Part shown: in pieces, positions 8,843 to 17,478 of the stretch
Layout of the letters: every line of letters starts with the position of its first letter
Position numbering within the stretch: position 1 is the first letter of the stretch
Assembly: GCA_963823165.1 (NCBI GenBank)
Contig: CAWGKV010000005.1
Coordinates: 157,390 to 221,389, forward strand
Length of the DNA: 64,000 nt
Direction of reading: 5' to 3'
From: Roseiarcus sp963823165
GTDB taxonomy: Bacteria; Pseudomonadota; Alphaproteobacteria; Rhizobiales; Beijerinckiaceae
The notes under the pieces: generated by a model
What the model saw: only the letters and a program-made list of their open reading frames with translations
What the model was told of the DNA's origin: nothing
Database searches by the model: none
Made by a program: the position numbers and the translations under genes

Positions 8843-9460
8843 TTACACGTCGCCGCCGCCCTTCGGCCGCGCAAGCGGAAACACCAATTCGACGAGCGCG
8901 TAGTCCTGATAGCCGCAGCGGGCGAGCGGATGGGCGCGCGCGGTGTCGAAACGGCCGTCGCGGACATAAGCGTCGTCGATGTGCACCGCGACGACCTCGC
9001 CGAGGGTCAGCACGCTGCCGCTCCATCCGCCGCTCCGCGTCCGGATCTCGACCACCTCGACCACCTTGCATTCGAGCGCAGCCGGGCTTTCGGCGACGCG
9101 GGGAGGGGCGACGAGGCGGCATTCGGCCATCGTCAGCCCTGCGTGAAGAAATTCGTTGTCGCCGCGCGGCCACGTCGCCGAAGTCGTGTTCATCGGATGG
9201 CGCAGGTCGCCGGTCGCCAGATTGGCGACGAACTCGCCGCTCTCCCGGGCGAAGGTGGCGGAATCCTTCCAGCCCTCGCTGGAGAAGCCGACGATGGGCG
9301 GCGCGCTGCAAAAGCCGTTGAAGAAACTGTAGGGGGCGAGATTGATCCGCCCGTCGAGCGCGCGCGTCGAAATCCAGCCGATCGGACGCGGGGCGACGAT
9401 CGCCTTGAACGGATCGTGCGGCAGCTTCGTCCTGTCGCGTTTGCCGGTCTCATAGAACAT
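8843..9460 (-). CDS. Flavin reductase family protein (FMN-binding split barrel)
   Basis: The 205-residue product starts MFYETGKRD and contains the split-barrel FMN-binding pattern AIVAPRPIGWISTRALDGRINLAPYSFF (described by position 23-50), then FSSEGWKDSATF and GEFVANLATGDL, typical of HpaC-like/flavoredoxin proteins. It likely reduces FMN with NAD(P)H or binds flavin for a partner oxidoreductase. It sits 7 bases downstream of a nitroreductase gene on the same strand, so the two are probably co-transcribed. Physiological partner and substrate are not shown. Confidence 0.88.
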   Translation of the reverse strand: MFYETGKRDRTKLPHDPFKAIVAPRPIGWISTRALDGRINLAPYSFFNGFCSAPPIVGFSSEGWKDSATFARESGEFVANLATGDLRHPMNTTSATWPRGDNEFLHAGLTMAECRLVAPPRVAESPAALECKVVEVVEIRTRSGGWSGSVLTLGEVVAVHIDDAYVRDGRFDTARAHPLARCGYQDYALVELVFPLARPKGGGDV

Positions 9461-9467
9461 CGGCGCC

Positions 9468-10034
9468 TCACTCCGGAAACACGGTGACGATGTCCGCCAA
9501 TGGCGGACGCGGACGGTCCTCGACCGAAACCGCTTTGCCGATGTAGATGAACCCGGCGATTTTCTCCTGCTCGGCGAGGCCGATCGCGGCGCGGAAGCGG
9601 GCGTCGTAGGCGGGCCATTCGGTGAGCCAGGTCGCCGAGAAGCCGAGGGCGCGCGCCGCGACGATCAGGTTCATGCAGACCGCGCCGGCCGAGAGGACCT
9701 GCTCCCATTCCGGTATCTTGGCGTGCGGCGCGGCGCGGGAGACGACGCCGACGACGAGCGGCGCGCGGGCGAAGCGGCGCATCTCCTCCGCGCGGGCCGC
9801 CTGATCGAGATCCGGCTTGTCCTCGAGGCGGATGTCGAGCGCGATGCGCCCGACGCGCTCCCGCCCCCGGCCTTCGAACACGACAAAGCGCCAGGGGGCG
9901 AGCTTACCGTGATCAGGCACCCGAGAAGCGACCGTCAGAAGGGTGGTCAGTTCCTCGCGGCCCGGCCCGGGGCCGGTCATGATGGCGGGCGGGGCCGAAC
10001 GGCGGCGCTTCAGGAGGGCGATCGTGTCGTTCAT
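9468..10034 (-). CDS. Nitroreductase family protein (YdjA-like)
   Basis: A 188-residue FMN-dependent oxidoreductase. The N-terminus LLKRRRSAPP and the following ASRVPDHGKLAPWRFVVFEG are the FMN phosphate-binding signature of the YdjA-type short nitroreductases. The middle SAGAVCMNLIVAARALGFSATWLTEWPAY and the final GFIYIGKAV are also typical. It probably reduces nitro or quinone-like substrates or acts in flavin chemistry. It is the first gene of a two-gene unit with the flavin reductase, which could regenerate its flavin. The promoter should lie in the 158 bases shared with the divergent gene at 10193. Confidence 0.88.
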   Translation of the reverse strand: MNDTIALLKRRRSAPPAIMTGPGPGREELTTLLTVASRVPDHGKLAPWRFVVFEGRGRERVGRIALDIRLEDKPDLDQAARAEEMRRFARAPLVVGVVSRAAPHAKIPEWEQVLSAGAVCMNLIVAARALGFSATWLTEWPAYDARFRAAIGLAEQEKIAGFIYIGKAVSVEDRPRPPLADIVTVFPE

Positions 10035-10192
10035 CGGTCTTGTCCTTGGTGGGTTGCGCTGCTTGGCGCAACCGGGCAGAGCTGTAAACCGCCTTCGATC
10101 CGCCTTATTGCGGCGGCACGAGGCGCCTGTCGCGCGGGCGGGCGCGGCGCCGCCGGGGGCGGCGAGAGGAGAAATCGGCCGAACGGAGCGGA

Positions 10193-11149
10193 ATGAAAGC
10201 GGTCCGGCAAATTCTAGCGGGGTTGATTGGCCTTGTCGCCCTCGCGATGATGGGGCCGGCCGCCGGCGCCGACCAGGCGAGTCCCGAAGGGCAGGCGACG
10301 CTCAACCTCTCGGCGATCCTGAACGGCGCGCCCAATCCCTTGACCGGAGGACTTCGCTGGCGTGTTTTCGACGCTCATCCCGACGCGGACGGCTCTCATG
10401 CGCTCATCGTCGAGTCCAGTCTGGCCCAGCCGACGCTGACTCTCGCCCCCGGCGACTACGTCGTCCACGTCGCCTTCGGCCTCGCGAGCGCGACGAAGCG
10501 GGTGACGCTCACGCCCGCCGTTCGCACCGAAAGGCTGACGTTGTCCGCCGGCGGCTTGAGGATCGGGGGCACAGTCGCCGAGGCGCCGATCGACCCCTCC
10601 CGGCTTTCTCTGTCCATTTACGTGCCGGAAGGACGCAATCCGCAGGGCAAGCTCGTCTACGCCAAGGCGAAGGCCGGGGACGTGATCGGCCTGCCGGAAG
10701 GAAACTACCATGTCGTGTCCACCTATCTCGACCCGATCGGCGGGCGCTTCCTGGCTTCCGCCGCGACGCCGAGCACCGGCAAGTCCGCCGCCCCCGCGCC
10801 GCAGACGACGCTGCCCACCAACTCGATCGTCAACGCCGACATCAGGGTGGTGTCCGGCAAGCTCGTCGACGTCACCCTGCGCCACCGTTGCGCGACGCTG
10901 ACGCTCAAGCTCGTCAACAAGCCGGGCGGGGAGGCGCTCGCCAACACGACCTTCACCGTGCTCACGCCGGGCGGCGACGTCATTCGCGAGCTGATCGGCG
11001 CCTTTCCGTCGATCGTCCTGGCGGAGGGCGAATACGCCGTCGTCGCGCGGCACGACGCCAAGACCTATCAGTCGGACTTCGAGGTGCGATCGGGTATGGA
11101 CCGTGACGTCGAAGTCGTTGCACAAGAGAACGGCAAGGAGGGGCCGTGA
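10193..11149 (+). CDS. Exported beta-rich protein of unknown function
   Basis: The 318-residue product begins with a Sec signal (MKAVRQILAGLIGLVALAMM, cleavage likely after PAAGA). The mature part is rich in beta strands, with repeated YxVxxxF-like segments such as GDYVVHVAFGLASATKRVTL, GNYHVVSTY and GEYAVVARHDAKTYQSDF, suggesting two or three immunoglobulin- or carboxypeptidase-regulatory-like modules. An AGCGGA-type ribosome site precedes the ATG. I know of conserved proteins of this look in Rhizobiales but no function. The small Lrp-type gene follows 4 bases later, so they may be co-transcribed. Confidence 0.75.
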   Translation: MKAVRQILAGLIGLVALAMMGPAAGADQASPEGQATLNLSAILNGAPNPLTGGLRWRVFDAHPDADGSHALIVESSLAQPTLTLAPGDYVVHVAFGLASATKRVTLTPAVRTERLTLSAGGLRIGGTVAEAPIDPSRLSLSIYVPEGRNPQGKLVYAKAKAGDVIGLPEGNYHVVSTYLDPIGGRFLASAATPSTGKSAAPAPQTTLPTNSIVNADIRVVSGKLVDVTLRHRCATLTLKLVNKPGGEALANTTFTVLTPGGDVIRELIGAFPSIVLAEGEYAVVARHDAKTYQSDFEVRSGMDRDVEVVAQENGKEGP

Positions 11150-11153
11150 TCCG

Positions 11154-11390
11154 ATGCAGACCTTTTTCGTCGAGATCAAATGCGCGCTCGGCCGCACCTA
11201 CGAGGTGGCGAACGCGCTGGCGGAGGCGGAAATCGCTTCGGAAATCTACTCGATCGCGGGAGACTTCGACATTCTCGCCAAATTCTACGTCGAGAAAGAC
11301 GTCGACATCGGCCATTTCGTCGGCCACAAGGTGCAGACGATTCCGGGCATCGTCGACACGCGCACGATCATCACCTTCAAGGCGTTCTAG
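11154..11390 (+). CDS. Stand-alone Lrp/AsnC ligand-binding (RAM) domain protein
   Basis: A 78-residue protein consisting only of the alpha/beta ligand-binding module of Lrp/AsnC regulators (MQTFFVEIKCALGRTYEVAN; IYSIAGDFDILAKFYVE; VQTIPGIVDTRTIITF). There is no helix-turn-helix. Such small ligand-binding proteins form oligomers and are thought to sense amino acids or modulate partner Lrp proteins. The ATG at 11154 is used because it begins the first strand; earlier in-frame codons lie inside the upstream gene. Confidence 0.85.
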   Translation: MQTFFVEIKCALGRTYEVANALAEAEIASEIYSIAGDFDILAKFYVEKDVDIGHFVGHKVQTIPGIVDTRTIITFKAF

Positions 11391-11445
11391 CCCGTCGTCT
11401 GCGTGGCCCCGTACCTTGGTTTCCCTACAGACGCTCGAAAAGACA

Positions 11446-11850
11446 ATGCGCTTCAGCCTCTCCCTCGCTCTCGTGATCCTGGCCGGCGCCGCCCACGGCG
11501 CCGAGACCGAATTTTTGTTCGACGTGCTGCACGGCCGGACCGCCTATCACGCGTCATGGGACAGGCTGATGAGGCTCGTCCAGCCGACGCCCGACTGGCT
11601 CGTGCGGTTCAACAAGGATTTCGACGGCCTGTCGGGGCAGATCAGCGACCTGACCGTCGACGGCAAGGACTACAAGCTGTCCTTCGTCTGCAAGCCGACG
11701 GACTGCGCGGGGCACAAATTCGTCGTGCTGTTCGACGCCAACGGCGCGCATGCCTTCGGCGCGCTCGGCGGCAAGGACACCGATCCCGAATTCTTCGGAA
11801 AACCCTCGCCGCCCGAGCAGGAGGCGATGACGAAGGCGGTGAAGGGCTAG
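11446..11850 (+). CDS. ivy: Ivy family periplasmic lysozyme inhibitor
   Basis: A 134-residue precursor with a Sec signal (MRFSLSLALVILAGAAHG) and a mature part that matches Ivy, the periplasmic inhibitor of C-type lysozyme. The diagnostic loop is the disulfide-bounded CKPTDC near residue 85, equivalent to CKPHDC of Escherichia coli Ivy whose His enters the lysozyme active site; here Thr replaces that His. The ends ALGGKDTDPEFFGKPSPPEQ are also Ivy-like. In Gram-negative bacteria Ivy protects peptidoglycan against host lysozymes or the cell's own lytic transglycosylases. Whether the His-to-Thr change affects inhibition cannot be read from sequence. Confidence 0.85.
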   Translation: MRFSLSLALVILAGAAHGAETEFLFDVLHGRTAYHASWDRLMRLVQPTPDWLVRFNKDFDGLSGQISDLTVDGKDYKLSFVCKPTDCAGHKFVVLFDANGAHAFGALGGKDTDPEFFGKPSPPEQEAMTKAVKG

Positions 11851-11876
11851 CGAACGCGATCGATGGAGAGGCGCCC

Positions 11877-12668
11877 ATGGATCTGGGACTGAAAGGCAAG
11901 CTCGCGCTGGTCAGCGGAAGCACCGCCGGGATCGGCTTCGCGATCGCTTCCGCGTTGGCCGGCGAAGGCGCCCGGGTGATCGTCAACGGCCGCACGCAGG
12001 CGGCTGTCGACGGCGCGGTCGGGCAGATTCGATCGGACACGGGCGGCGAGGCGCTCGGCTTCGCCGGCGATCTGACGCTCGCGAGCGCGGCGGGAGACCT
12101 CGCCCGCGCCTGGCCCGACGTCGAGATTCTCGTGAACAATCTCGGCATCTTCGAGCCGAAGCCGTTCGAGGACATACCCGACGCCGACTGGGTCCGATTC
12201 TTCGAGGCGAACGTGCTGAGCGGCGTGCGGCTCGCCCGCCTTTATCTGCCGGGGATGCGGCGCGCCGACTGGGGCCGCATCATCTTCATCTCCAGCGAAA
12301 GCGCGGTGCAGATCCCGGCGGAGATGATCCACTACGGCATGACCAAGACGGCGCAGCTCGCCGTCTCCCGCGGCCTCGCGGAAGCCGTCGCCGGAACCGG
12401 AATCACGGTCAACAGCGTCCTTCCTGGCCCGACCCGGTCCCGGGGCGTCAACGAATTCGTCGAATCTCTCGCCAGCTCCGAGGGCGTGTCGTTCGAGGCG
12501 TTCGAGAAGGAATTCTTCGCCAAGGTGCGGCCGACCTCGCTGATCAAGCGGTTCGCCTCGCCCGAGGAGGTCGCCAATCTCGTGGCGTATCTCGCGAGCC
12601 CGCTCGCATCGGCGACGACGGGCGCCGCGTTGCGGGTCGACGGAGGGGTCGTCAAGAGCGCGTTCTGA
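11877..12668 (+). CDS. Classical short-chain dehydrogenase/reductase
   Basis: A 263-residue Rossmann oxidoreductase with a variant of the TGxxxGxG nucleotide loop (VSGSTAGIGFAIA near residue 13), NNLG near 88, catalytic Ser in IFISSES near 137 and the YxxxK pair in IHYGMTKTAQ near 150. The chosen ATG follows a GGAGAGG ribosome site. Residues after the Rossmann loop (VNGRTQAA) favour NADP(H), though this is a guess. Substrate unknown; such proteins are often annotated as 3-oxoacyl-ACP-reductase-like. It lies 26 bases after ivy on the same strand. Confidence 0.9.
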   Translation: MDLGLKGKLALVSGSTAGIGFAIASALAGEGARVIVNGRTQAAVDGAVGQIRSDTGGEALGFAGDLTLASAAGDLARAWPDVEILVNNLGIFEPKPFEDIPDADWVRFFEANVLSGVRLARLYLPGMRRADWGRIIFISSESAVQIPAEMIHYGMTKTAQLAVSRGLAEAVAGTGITVNSVLPGPTRSRGVNEFVESLASSEGVSFEAFEKEFFAKVRPTSLIKRFASPEEVANLVAYLASPLASATTGAALRVDGGVVKSAF

Positions 12669-12673
12669 GGCGC

Positions 12674-12724
12674 TGTAGCCGCGCGCGGCGAGCGCGGCTG
12701 GCGCGGCCAGCGGCCGCGCCTACA
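12674..12724 (+). repeat. REP-like GC-rich palindromic element, copy 1
   Basis: A 51-base element of two GC-rich hairpins bounded by TGTAG and CTACA. The same element type occurs as two identical copies inside decayed transposase genes at 51146-51196 and 53767-53817. Here it lies just after the SDR stop, a usual REP position, and could stabilise the 3' end of its transcript. Confidence 0.7.
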
Positions 12725-12924
12725 AGAATACCAGCGACGCGCGCATGGAGTTCGGACGCGCGAGAGGGGCGGGAATGCCGGCGCCGGAAGACGCAGTTGA
12801 CGTCGCCGCCTGATCTGCGTCAAGAGCGTGAGGGCATCGTCCTGCCGATTGCCGGACCCGGCAGACGCAACGGCGCCGACCCGTATCGGCGAGACAGCGC
12901 CCCTGGCCCGCGGGAGCAGACGAC

Positions 12925-13890
12925 GTGACTGCCTGTCGCCTACTCGATCCCGACGAAAAACTGCGTCGTCTCGAAACCCAACTCGGCTCCTTGCACGCCA
13001 AACTCCGCCTCGGCATGGAGCGCGAGCACGAAGCGCAGGCGTTTGGCCAGGGGCTCAGCTTCCTGCACCTCGAGAACATGCCCGTGATGCAGATGATGAT
13101 CGAGCTGACGCTTCGCGTTAGCGGGACCTACCGGCTCGGCCTGGCGAACGCAGGCAAGGTGGAGCTGCGACATAACGTCGTGCGCCTCGCAAAACTGCCG
13201 AGCGCCTTCGACGGCTTCACCATCCTGCATCTGAGCGACCTGCATGCGGACCTGTGCGCCGCCGCGATGCGCCGCGCCGCCGAACTTGCGCATGGCCTCG
13301 ATTATGATCTCTGCGTGCTGACGGGCGACTATCGCGGGCGCACCCACGGCGATTGCACGCCCTGTCTCGAAGCCGTTGCGCGCCTGTGCGAATCGCTGCA
13401 TGGGGACGTCTATGCGGTGCTCGGCAATCACGATTCGATCACCATGGTTCCCGACCTGGAAGCGCTCGGCGTCCGGGTTCTTCTCAACGAGTGCGTTGTC
13501 ATAGAGCGCGGGAAGGCCTCGATCTATCTCGCGGGGGTCGACGACGCGCATTTCTTCCGGGCCGACAACATCGAAAAAGCGGCGGCGGAGATTCCCCAAG
13601 GTTGCGTCTCCGTCCTCCTCTCCCACACTCCGGAAATCTACCGGCAGGCCGCCCACGCCGGATTCGATCTAATGCTGAGCGGGCACACGCATGGCGGGCA
13701 GATCTGCCTGCCCGGCGGCGTTCCCATCTTGCTCGAAGCCGATCTGCCGCGCGCCTTTGCCGCTGGCGCATGGCGACATGGGGAAATGGCGGGCTATACT
13801 TCGGTGGGGACAGGGTCCTCGGTGGTTCCGGTGCGCTTCAACAGTCGGCCGGAGATAACCCTGCACCGCCTGGAGCGCGAGCGTCAATAG
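12925..13890 (+). CDS. Calcineurin-like metallophosphoesterase
   Basis: A 321-residue protein using a GTG start. After a helical N-terminal region of about 90 residues, it has the binuclear-metal phosphoesterase motifs in order: HLSDLHAD (DxH), LTGDYRG (GD), LGNHDS (GNHD), LSHTPE (H) and SGHTHGGQ (GHTH). The order and spacing match the YkuE/Cdc1-like subgroup, whose substrates are often membrane phospholipids such as UDP-diacylglucosamine, but no membrane anchor is visible. It is separated from the SDR by 256 bases and converges with the CarS-like gene, the two overlapping by 7 bases at their 3' ends. Confidence 0.88.
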   Translation: MTACRLLDPDEKLRRLETQLGSLHAKLRLGMEREHEAQAFGQGLSFLHLENMPVMQMMIELTLRVSGTYRLGLANAGKVELRHNVVRLAKLPSAFDGFTILHLSDLHADLCAAAMRRAAELAHGLDYDLCVLTGDYRGRTHGDCTPCLEAVARLCESLHGDVYAVLGNHDSITMVPDLEALGVRVLLNECVVIERGKASIYLAGVDDAHFFRADNIEKAAAEIPQGCVSVLLSHTPEIYRQAAHAGFDLMLSGHTHGGQICLPGGVPILLEADLPRAFAAGAWRHGEMAGYTSVGTGSSVVPVRFNSRPEITLHRLERERQ

Positions 13891-14378
13891 GGGCGGTCCT
13901 TCAGGCCGACGGCAAAAAACAGCCGTGACGCCGCCAGCCCTCCGACGCAGGACACCAATACGATCGTGAGGATGTCGACAGGACGGAGCGGAAGATAGAC
14001 CGCACAGGCGAGCGCCGGAAACAGCGACTCAGGGATGTGGTCGACACCGAGTGTCATGCTGCTCGGTTCGAGCCCGAACCGTCGTTTTAAGAACGAAGAA
14101 AGGCCGTCGCCGGCCATTGCGCACGCCGCGGCCAGCGCGCCGAGCGCCCACGGCAAACCGGTCAGGAACGCCACGCATATGGCAAGAACGATTGCCGACG
14201 CGACGCCGCGCCAGGTTTTGGAACGACCGAGGAGAGGATGGCCGTCGCGCAAGACGAGCCCCGCATCGACCGGACGGGCGGGTCGCCCTCTCAGCGCCCA
14301 TGCCGCCAGGACCGGGGCGGCGTTGGCTGCGCCGATCAGAATAAGGCTTTGAATGATTGCTAGCGCGTGAGCGGACAT
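13884..14378 (-). CDS. CDP-archaeol synthase (CarS/DUF46)-like membrane protein
   Basis: A 164-residue protein with about four membrane segments (around residues 8-28, 62-82, 84-100 and 135-157). The conserved GRSKTWRG near residue 50 and GDGLSSFLKRRFGLEPSS near 90 match the CTP-binding motifs of CarS-family CTP:2,3-di-O-geranylgeranylglycerol-phosphate cytidylyltransferases and their bacterial relatives. Bacterial members probably activate a phosphorylated lipid alcohol with CTP, but the substrate is not established. Its 3' end overlaps the phosphoesterase gene on the other strand. Confidence 0.75.
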   Translation of the reverse strand: MSAHALAIIQSLILIGAANAAPVLAAWALRGRPARPVDAGLVLRDGHPLLGRSKTWRGVASAIVLAICVAFLTGLPWALGALAAACAMAGDGLSSFLKRRFGLEPSSMTLGVDHIPESLFPALACAVYLPLRPVDILTIVLVSCVGGLAASRLFFAVGLKDRPY

Positions 14379-14609
14379 CCGGCATCTCGATCCGCCCCGT
14401 CATGTCGTGGGCGGCAGCCTCGCGGCAGTTCCTGAGAATGGGCCTGGTCGATCGCGATCCTCGGTTTCAGGCCGCCCCTGACCGGCCGCGACACCGTCGG
14501 GCAGGGCGATCGCTCGGCGCGCCAGAATCGCCGCGCCGCCGCGAAGAAATCCACATCGGTCGTGGGGATGGCATGGTCGCTCTCCGGTCCTCTTTGTTGA
14601 CTCTGTCGC

Positions 14610-15266
14610 TCACGGTTCGCCATCCTCGAAAGGCGGCTCTTTGCCGGCGGGCAGGCCTTCTTCGGCCATCGCCAGGATCATGGCGACGCCGACATAGGTT
14701 CCGGCGACCCCCGTCAGGTCGACAACCTGCTGTTCGCCGAGAAGCCTCCTCGCGCGATCGAACAGCGCGTCGGATACCGAATGCTTGGTCGTCAAGTTGG
14801 TAACGAAGTCGTAGACGACCTCTTCGTCTGGGCCCATGCCGGCGGGTTGCCTGCTGGCCTTCAAATCGGCGATGATCGAATCGGCGAGGCCCGCTTTCTT
14901 GGCCAGCGGCGCGTGGGCGAACCATTCCACCTGCGAGCGCCATTGCCGAGCGACGATGAGGATGGCCATCTCGTTGAGCTTGGTCGGCACGGACGTGCGC
15001 CAGCGCAGATAGTCAAGCAGATCGTACATGCGTTGTGCATAAACCGGGCTGCGCAGCATCGGATTATAGGGACCGCCGAGCCCTACGCTCGAGATCTTCA
15101 CGATCTTCTCGCCGACCGAACGCTGCTGGTCGTTGAGCTGTTCCAGGGTCAGCTGGGGAAATCTGGGCTCCTTGCCTCTGGCGGGCGAACCCGCCGAATT
15201 GGCGGCGATCCACCCGAGAGGCATGCCGGCCATCAGGCATCCCGCAGCGATCAACATCTGGCGCAT
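14610..15266 (-). CDS. Exported carboxymuconolactone decarboxylase (AhpD-like) family protein
   Basis: The 218-residue product begins with a signal or anchor segment (MRQMLIAAGCLMAGMPLGWIAA). The body has the all-helical carboxymuconolactone decarboxylase fold signature: LNEMAILIVARQWRSQVEWFAHAPLAKKAG (residues about 97-126), followed by EEVVYDFVTNLTTKHSVSD. The CxxC pair of AhpD peroxidase helpers is absent, so a redox role of that type is unlikely; a lactone or related substrate is more probable. It stands alone, with 231 bases before the CarS-like gene that I leave uncalled. Confidence 0.8.
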   Translation of the reverse strand: MRQMLIAAGCLMAGMPLGWIAANSAGSPARGKEPRFPQLTLEQLNDQQRSVGEKIVKISSVGLGGPYNPMLRSPVYAQRMYDLLDYLRWRTSVPTKLNEMAILIVARQWRSQVEWFAHAPLAKKAGLADSIIADLKASRQPAGMGPDEEVVYDFVTNLTTKHSVSDALFDRARRLLGEQQVVDLTGVAGTYVGVAMILAMAEEGLPAGKEPPFEDGEP

Positions 15267-15765
15267 GGTTGTTCCTCCGTCAGTTCGTCTATTTTGTCAG
15301 GTCTCGCACCGCCGCGCTTCGCGGCGATCGTTTTCGATCTTCTTGTTCGTCCATCGCGGACTTGGACGGTAACGCGGCGCGAATTGCGAAGAAAGAGCGC
15401 CCGGCGACTGCCGGAAGATCAAGACGAGAAGCTTCGCGTCCCACACCTTCCCCAATGTTGCGGGACGCGCCGGGATCGAGATCGCGCGACCTGGGCGCCC
15501 GCCAGCATGTGGCAAACTGGTCAACAAGATCCAGCGGAGCGGCTTGCGCGAGGGCGCTGGGTATGCTCCCTGAAAGCATGCTTCTGAAGCCGTCGCCCTC
15601 GTCCCGAAGCGCCCGAAAGGAAGACGCCGGCGGCGCGGGCGCCCTCTGCAGCATCTTTCGAGGCGCTTTGCTCCGCAAAGGCCGCCTCAGGATGAGGTAA
15701 GTGACTTTTGAGACGGGCTCTCGGCGAGCCCTCGATCCGCGAGCCCCCCAGGTTGGAGAGCCCCG
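15267..15765. other. Intergenic gap with GC-rich palindromic debris
   Basis: This 499-base gap between divergent genes has no supported gene; frames on both strands lack recognisable features. Around 15655-15700 there is a CTTTGCTCCGCAAAG hairpin followed by CCTCAGGATGAGG, the end motif of a palindromic repeat seen in fuller form at 31845-31922. Promoters for both flanking genes must lie here but are not distinct. Confidence 0.45.
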
Positions 15766-15963
15766 ATGAAACTCATCCACTGGCTGGCCATCATTCCGTT
15801 CATCGGCATGCTGGCCGGTCCGGCTTTGCATAACGAGGTAAAACCGTTCATCCTCGGGATGCCTTTCCCGCTCGGCTGGATCTCGGTCTGGGTGGTGCTG
15901 ACGGCGATCATCATGGCCGTCGTCTATTGGATCGATCCGGCGAACCGCGAAGGCGCGCCATGA
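15766..15963 (+). CDS. DUF3311 small membrane protein, symporter partner
   Basis: A 65-residue protein with two membrane helices (about residues 5-20 and 35-55) and the DUF3311-type central LGMPFPLGWISVWVVLTAI. These small proteins are almost always encoded directly before a sodium:solute symporter gene and are thought to be accessory subunits. The stop overlaps the start of the symporter in an ATGA junction, as expected for a coupled pair. Confidence 0.88.
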   Translation: MKLIHWLAIIPFIGMLAGPALHNEVKPFILGMPFPLGWISVWVVLTAIIMAVVYWIDPANREGAP

Positions 15964-17429
15964 CTGCGGCGTTGGCCCTGATCGCGCTCGCGGCGCTCGC
16001 CGCCTTGGCTCTGGGCCTCGCCGCCCGCGCCGGGCGGCCCATGGACCTCGAGCAGTGGGCGGTGGGGGGCCGCGGCTTCGGCTGGATCTTCGTCTTCCTG
16101 TTGCTCGCCGGCGAGATCTACACGACCTTCACCTTTCTCGGCGCCTCCGGCTTCTCCTACGGGCAGGGAGCTCCGGTCTATTACATCCTGGCCTACGGCT
16201 CGCTCGCCTACGTGATCGCCTATTTCCTCCTGCCCGTCATCTGGACCTACGCGAGGCGCGAGGGCCTGCACTCGCAGCCGGATTTTTTCGTCCGCAAGTA
16301 TGGGAGCCCGGCGCTCGGCGTCCTGGTGTCGGTCGTCGCTCTCGTGGCGCTGATCCCCTATCTCGTGCTGCAGCTGACCGGCCTCGGCATCATCGTGACT
16401 GCGGCGAGCTACGGCGCCATCCCGAGGGACGCGGCGATCTGGATCGGCGCCGCGATCGTCACGGTTTATATCATGACGTCCGGCATCCGCGGCTCGGCCT
16501 ATACGTCGGTGGTCAAGGACATCCTGATCCTCGCCGTGGTGCTCTTCCTCGGCATCTATCTGCCGGTGCACCTCTATGGCGGCATCGGCCCGATGTTCGA
16601 AAAGATCGCCGCCGCCAAGCCCGGCTTCCTGGTCTTCGCGGCAAGCGGGCAGAGCGTCGCCTGGTTCGTCTCCACCGTGCTCTTGACCGCCATCGGCTTC
16701 TTCATGTGGCCGCACTCCTTCGCCGCCTGCTACGCGGCGAAGGACGCGCGCGTCTTCCGGCGCAACGCGATCGTCCTGCCGATCTACCAGCTCGTCCTCC
16801 TGTTCGTGTTCTTCGTCGGCTTCGCCGCGGTCCTGCAAGTGCCGGGCTTGAAGGGCGCGGACACCAATCTCGCGCTGTTCAAGCTCGCGACGCGGGAATT
16901 CTCGCCGGCGGTGGTCGGCGTGATCGGCGCGGCCGGCGTCTTCACCGCGCTGGTCCCCGGCTCGCTGATCGCGATGACCGCGGCAATGCTGTTCGCCAAG
17001 AACCTGGTCGGCCTCGCGCGGCCGGGAGCGACGAACGATCAGACTGTGGCCCTCGCCAAGTGGCTCGTGCCCGTGGTGATGCTGGTCGCCGTCTATTTCA
17101 CCCTGACCGGCAACGCGACGATCGTGGCGATGCTGCTTGTCGGCTACAGCTTCGTCACCCAGTTCTTTCCCGCTCTGATCGCGAGCCTGATGCCGCGCAA
17201 TCCGGCGACTCCGGCCGGCGCTTTCGCCGGGATCCTGGTCGGCGCGGCGGTCGCCGCGGTCCTCAGCTTCACGCACGCGACCGTCGGCTCGATGTTCCCC
17301 GCCCTGCCGGAGGCGATCCGCGACCTCAACGTCGGCATCATCGCGCTCGCTGCGAATATCGTGGCGCTGGTCGCGGTCAGCGCGGCGACCAGGATGCGCA
17401 CGGTCTCGGCCGGCGCCGGCGCCGCTTGA
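15960..17429 (+). CDS. Sodium:solute symporter family permease
   Basis: A 489-residue inner-membrane carrier with 13 or so hydrophobic helices. I chose ATG 15960, which overlaps the DUF3311 stop. The region WAVGGRGFGWIFVFLLLAGE near residue 29 and GYSFVTQFFPALIASL near 400 are typical of the solute:sodium symporter fold (LeuT-like), and the DUF3311 partner places it nearest MctP/YhjB-like monocarboxylate or organic-acid carriers. The actual substrate is not readable. It probably imports a carboxylate with sodium or protons. Confidence 0.9.
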   Translation: MTAALALIALAALAALALGLAARAGRPMDLEQWAVGGRGFGWIFVFLLLAGEIYTTFTFLGASGFSYGQGAPVYYILAYGSLAYVIAYFLLPVIWTYARREGLHSQPDFFVRKYGSPALGVLVSVVALVALIPYLVLQLTGLGIIVTAASYGAIPRDAAIWIGAAIVTVYIMTSGIRGSAYTSVVKDILILAVVLFLGIYLPVHLYGGIGPMFEKIAAAKPGFLVFAASGQSVAWFVSTVLLTAIGFFMWPHSFAACYAAKDARVFRRNAIVLPIYQLVLLFVFFVGFAAVLQVPGLKGADTNLALFKLATREFSPAVVGVIGAAGVFTALVPGSLIAMTAAMLFAKNLVGLARPGATNDQTVALAKWLVPVVMLVAVYFTLTGNATIVAMLLVGYSFVTQFFPALIASLMPRNPATPAGAFAGILVGAAVAAVLSFTHATVGSMFPALPEAIRDLNVGIIALAANIVALVAVSAATRMRTVSAGAGAA

Positions 17430-17478
17430 AGGCGGGGCGAGAGACGAGCCGCGAGGCGACGCCGCGGCGCGAGGCGCG

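Noticed and set aside
14360..14623. Small minus-strand frame of 87 codons between the CarS-like and AhpD-like genes
   Set aside because: The composition looks random, it overlaps both neighbours and no conserved feature is visible; I left the gap uncalled.
15924..17276. Open frame of 450 codons on the minus strand
   Set aside because: It is a low-complexity antisense frame of the sodium:solute symporter, rich in Asp, Arg, His and Gln.
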